In this document: positions 5,978 to 6,668 of the stretch, in pieces
Layout of the letters: every line of letters begins with the position of its first letter
Position numbering within the stretch: the first letter of the stretch is position 1
Assembly: GCA_003567835.1 (NCBI GenBank)
Contig: PWYO01000340.1
Coordinates: 1 to 6,668 of the forward strand
Origin: Actinomycetota bacterium
GTDB lineage: Bacteria > Actinomycetota > Humimicrobiia > Humimicrobiales > Humimicrobiaceae
Reading direction: 5' to 3'
Length of the DNA: 6,668 nucleotides
Made by a program: the position numbers and the translations under genes
The notes under the pieces: generated by a model
Databases searched by the model: none
The model's input: the letters and a program-made list of their open reading frames with translations, nothing else
What the model was told of the DNA's origin: nothing

Positions 5978-6330
5978 TTATTATGCGCAAGCAAATCTAA
6001 AATTTTTTATGAACCAACATACATCTTTCAAGTATATTTAGTTTACAAAGAAACTCTTTATATTCGTTATAACCTTTGACAAGCCAACCAAATCAACCAC
6101 CGTCATAGATTTTACAATCAAGTAAAAGCAGGATCATACAGCACAAAGGGTCGAGGATAGATGAAAACGCATAAGGCCAATACCGCTAAAAGGCTATATG
6201 CAGAAAAAGTTGCTTTGTGCTATGGTTTTTAAGTTTTTTTAAAAATAAAGGAATCAATGTAATCATATGCATAAATATATAAAAATATATTTATCTGTAC
6301 ATATAACTTATATTGTATATATGATATTCA
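5978..6330. other. AT-rich intergenic stretch with no supportable standard gene
   Basis: The stretch lacks a long open frame. It holds a perfect -35-like TTGACA near 6078 with no matching -10, the structured segment at 6136-6232, and a very AT-rich block at about 6270-6325 made of short TATA-type repeats. Confidence 0.5.
6136..6240 (+). ncRNA. Possible small structured RNA or leader enclosing a 23-codon open frame
   Basis: AGCACAAAG (6140-6148) and CTTTGTGCT (6213-6221) are perfect nine-base arms. CATA before the left arm can extend the pairing past a bulge to TATG after the right arm. T runs follow (GGTTTTTAAGTTTTTTT). The enclosed ATG at 6161 reads MKTHKANTAKRLYAEKVALC and ends at TAA 6230-6232; GAGGA is too close to it, so translation is doubtful. 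The long loop makes a simple terminator unlikely. Confidence 0.25.
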
Positions 6331-6331
6331 G

Positions 6332-6485
6332 TAGACCTCCATCCATACAAAGGTCTAATATATAAACAAAAGCATAACTTAGTAGCGTTGAGGCCTCTGC
6401 ACGATGAAGTGGGCGCTTAAAGCGGTCAGGAACTTAAGCCAATAGCGTCACCGACTAAATTTTTTATTTGGTCGGTTTTTTTATA
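6332..6485 (+). ncRNA. Unrecognised potential leader RNA ending in an intrinsic terminator
   Basis: A small hairpin, TAGACCT (6332-6338) with AGGTCTA (6351-6357), is followed by a GC-richer stretch (about 6380-6450). That stretch contains GAGGCCTC and the arms GCTTAA/TTAAGC (about 6414-6437), then the strong terminator. The layout (structured aptamer-like segment plus terminator) fits a riboswitch or attenuator, or the 3' end of a small RNA. I could not match it to any riboswitch class I know. The downstream gene, if any, is cut off by the intron. Confidence 0.3.
6452..6483 (+). terminator. Strong intrinsic terminator
   Basis: CCGACTAAAT pairs with ATTTGGTCGG (ten pairs, one U-G) around TTTTT and is followed at once by seven Ts. 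It is the best terminator in the window, and the group II intron starts within three bases of its T run. Confidence 0.85.
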
Positions 6486-6668
6486 GTGCGCCCGGCATGG
6501 GCGCTTGCTAACCGGTGAAAGTGCGGGACGGGTGTTGATAGTGCCAACCGTTAGCCAAAGGCAAGGGTGTCCACCGCGAGGTGGAATCTGGAGGAAGCCG
6601 GAGACAAAACTGCGGCCCGAGGAACACGAACTGCATATAAGGCATATGCCTGCCGGGTGAGTTTGCTA
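6486..6668 (+). mobile_element. 5' end of a group II intron (domain I; continues beyond the window)
   Basis: The intron begins with GTGCG (6486-6490), the consensus 5' splice-site sequence of group II introns. The following bases are characteristic of domain I in bacterial group II introns: GCTAACCGGTGAAAG, CCAACCGTTAGCCAAAGGCA, and a TCCACC-GCGA-GGTGGA hairpin with a GNRA tetraloop (6570-6585). Next come GGAAGCCGGAGACAAAACT and GAGGAACACGAACTGCAT. GC content rises sharply compared with the flanks. The maturase/reverse transcriptase gene expected further in is outside the window. Insertion straight after a terminator hairpin and T run is typical of class C introns. I cannot fix the class from this fragment. 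Confidence 0.85.

Noticed and set aside
6078..6110. Consensus TTGACA as a promoter -35 box
   Set aside because: No acceptable -10 hexamer lies 16-18 bases downstream.
6270..6325. AT-rich TATA-type repeats as an origin or CRISPR-like array
   Set aside because: No regular repeat-spacer unit and no DnaA-box clusters are visible; it is simple low-complexity sequence.

Overview
The window looks like a low-GC accessory region from a Gram-positive bacterium, probably a member of Clostridia. The pointers are strong AGGAGG-type ribosome binding sites, AT-rich sigma-A-like promoters, lipoprotein and LPXTG-type sorting signals, an ISAzo13-type insertion sequence and the start of a group II intron. No housekeeping marker is present, so the taxonomic call is inference.

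Layout, left to right. Bases 1-991 hold the 3' part of an ISAzo13-family transposase gene, whose stop codon lies inside a probable terminal inverted repeat; a hairpin with a short T run follows. Bases 1198-1452 hold a very small gene for an LPXTG cell-wall-anchored protein. Its signal peptide, acidic stalk and sorting signal can all be read, but only by changing frame twice. A good promoter at 1679-1708 precedes a secreted or membrane-tethered protein with an acidic linker and a small C-terminal domain (1785-2348). After a probable terminator and an IS-end-like hairpin comes a TolB/PD40-type six-blade beta-propeller lipoprotein (2581-3510). A small helical protein of unknown function is encoded on the minus strand (3771-4085). 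Facing away from it is a second broken small secreted gene, a lipoprotein with one frameshift (4242-4404), and a perfect 9-3-9 palindrome lies between these two divergent genes. After about 600 bp with no convincing gene comes a complete diacylglycerol-kinase-family lipid kinase (5021-5977). The last 700 bp are non-coding and rich in potential RNA structure. They end in a textbook intrinsic terminator, and a group II intron begins right after its T run and leaves the window.

The genes do not form one clear pathway. Four of the seven encode exported proteins, each apparently in its own transcription unit, and two of those four need frame changes to be read. This fits a decaying accessory region hit by mobile elements. 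Uncorrected indels at short homopolymers in the assembly could give the same picture for the two broken genes. I see no strong evidence for a new multi-gene system. The most interesting items are the frame-interrupted export-signal genes, the palindrome between divergent genes, and the unrecognised RNA just upstream of the terminator/intron junction.
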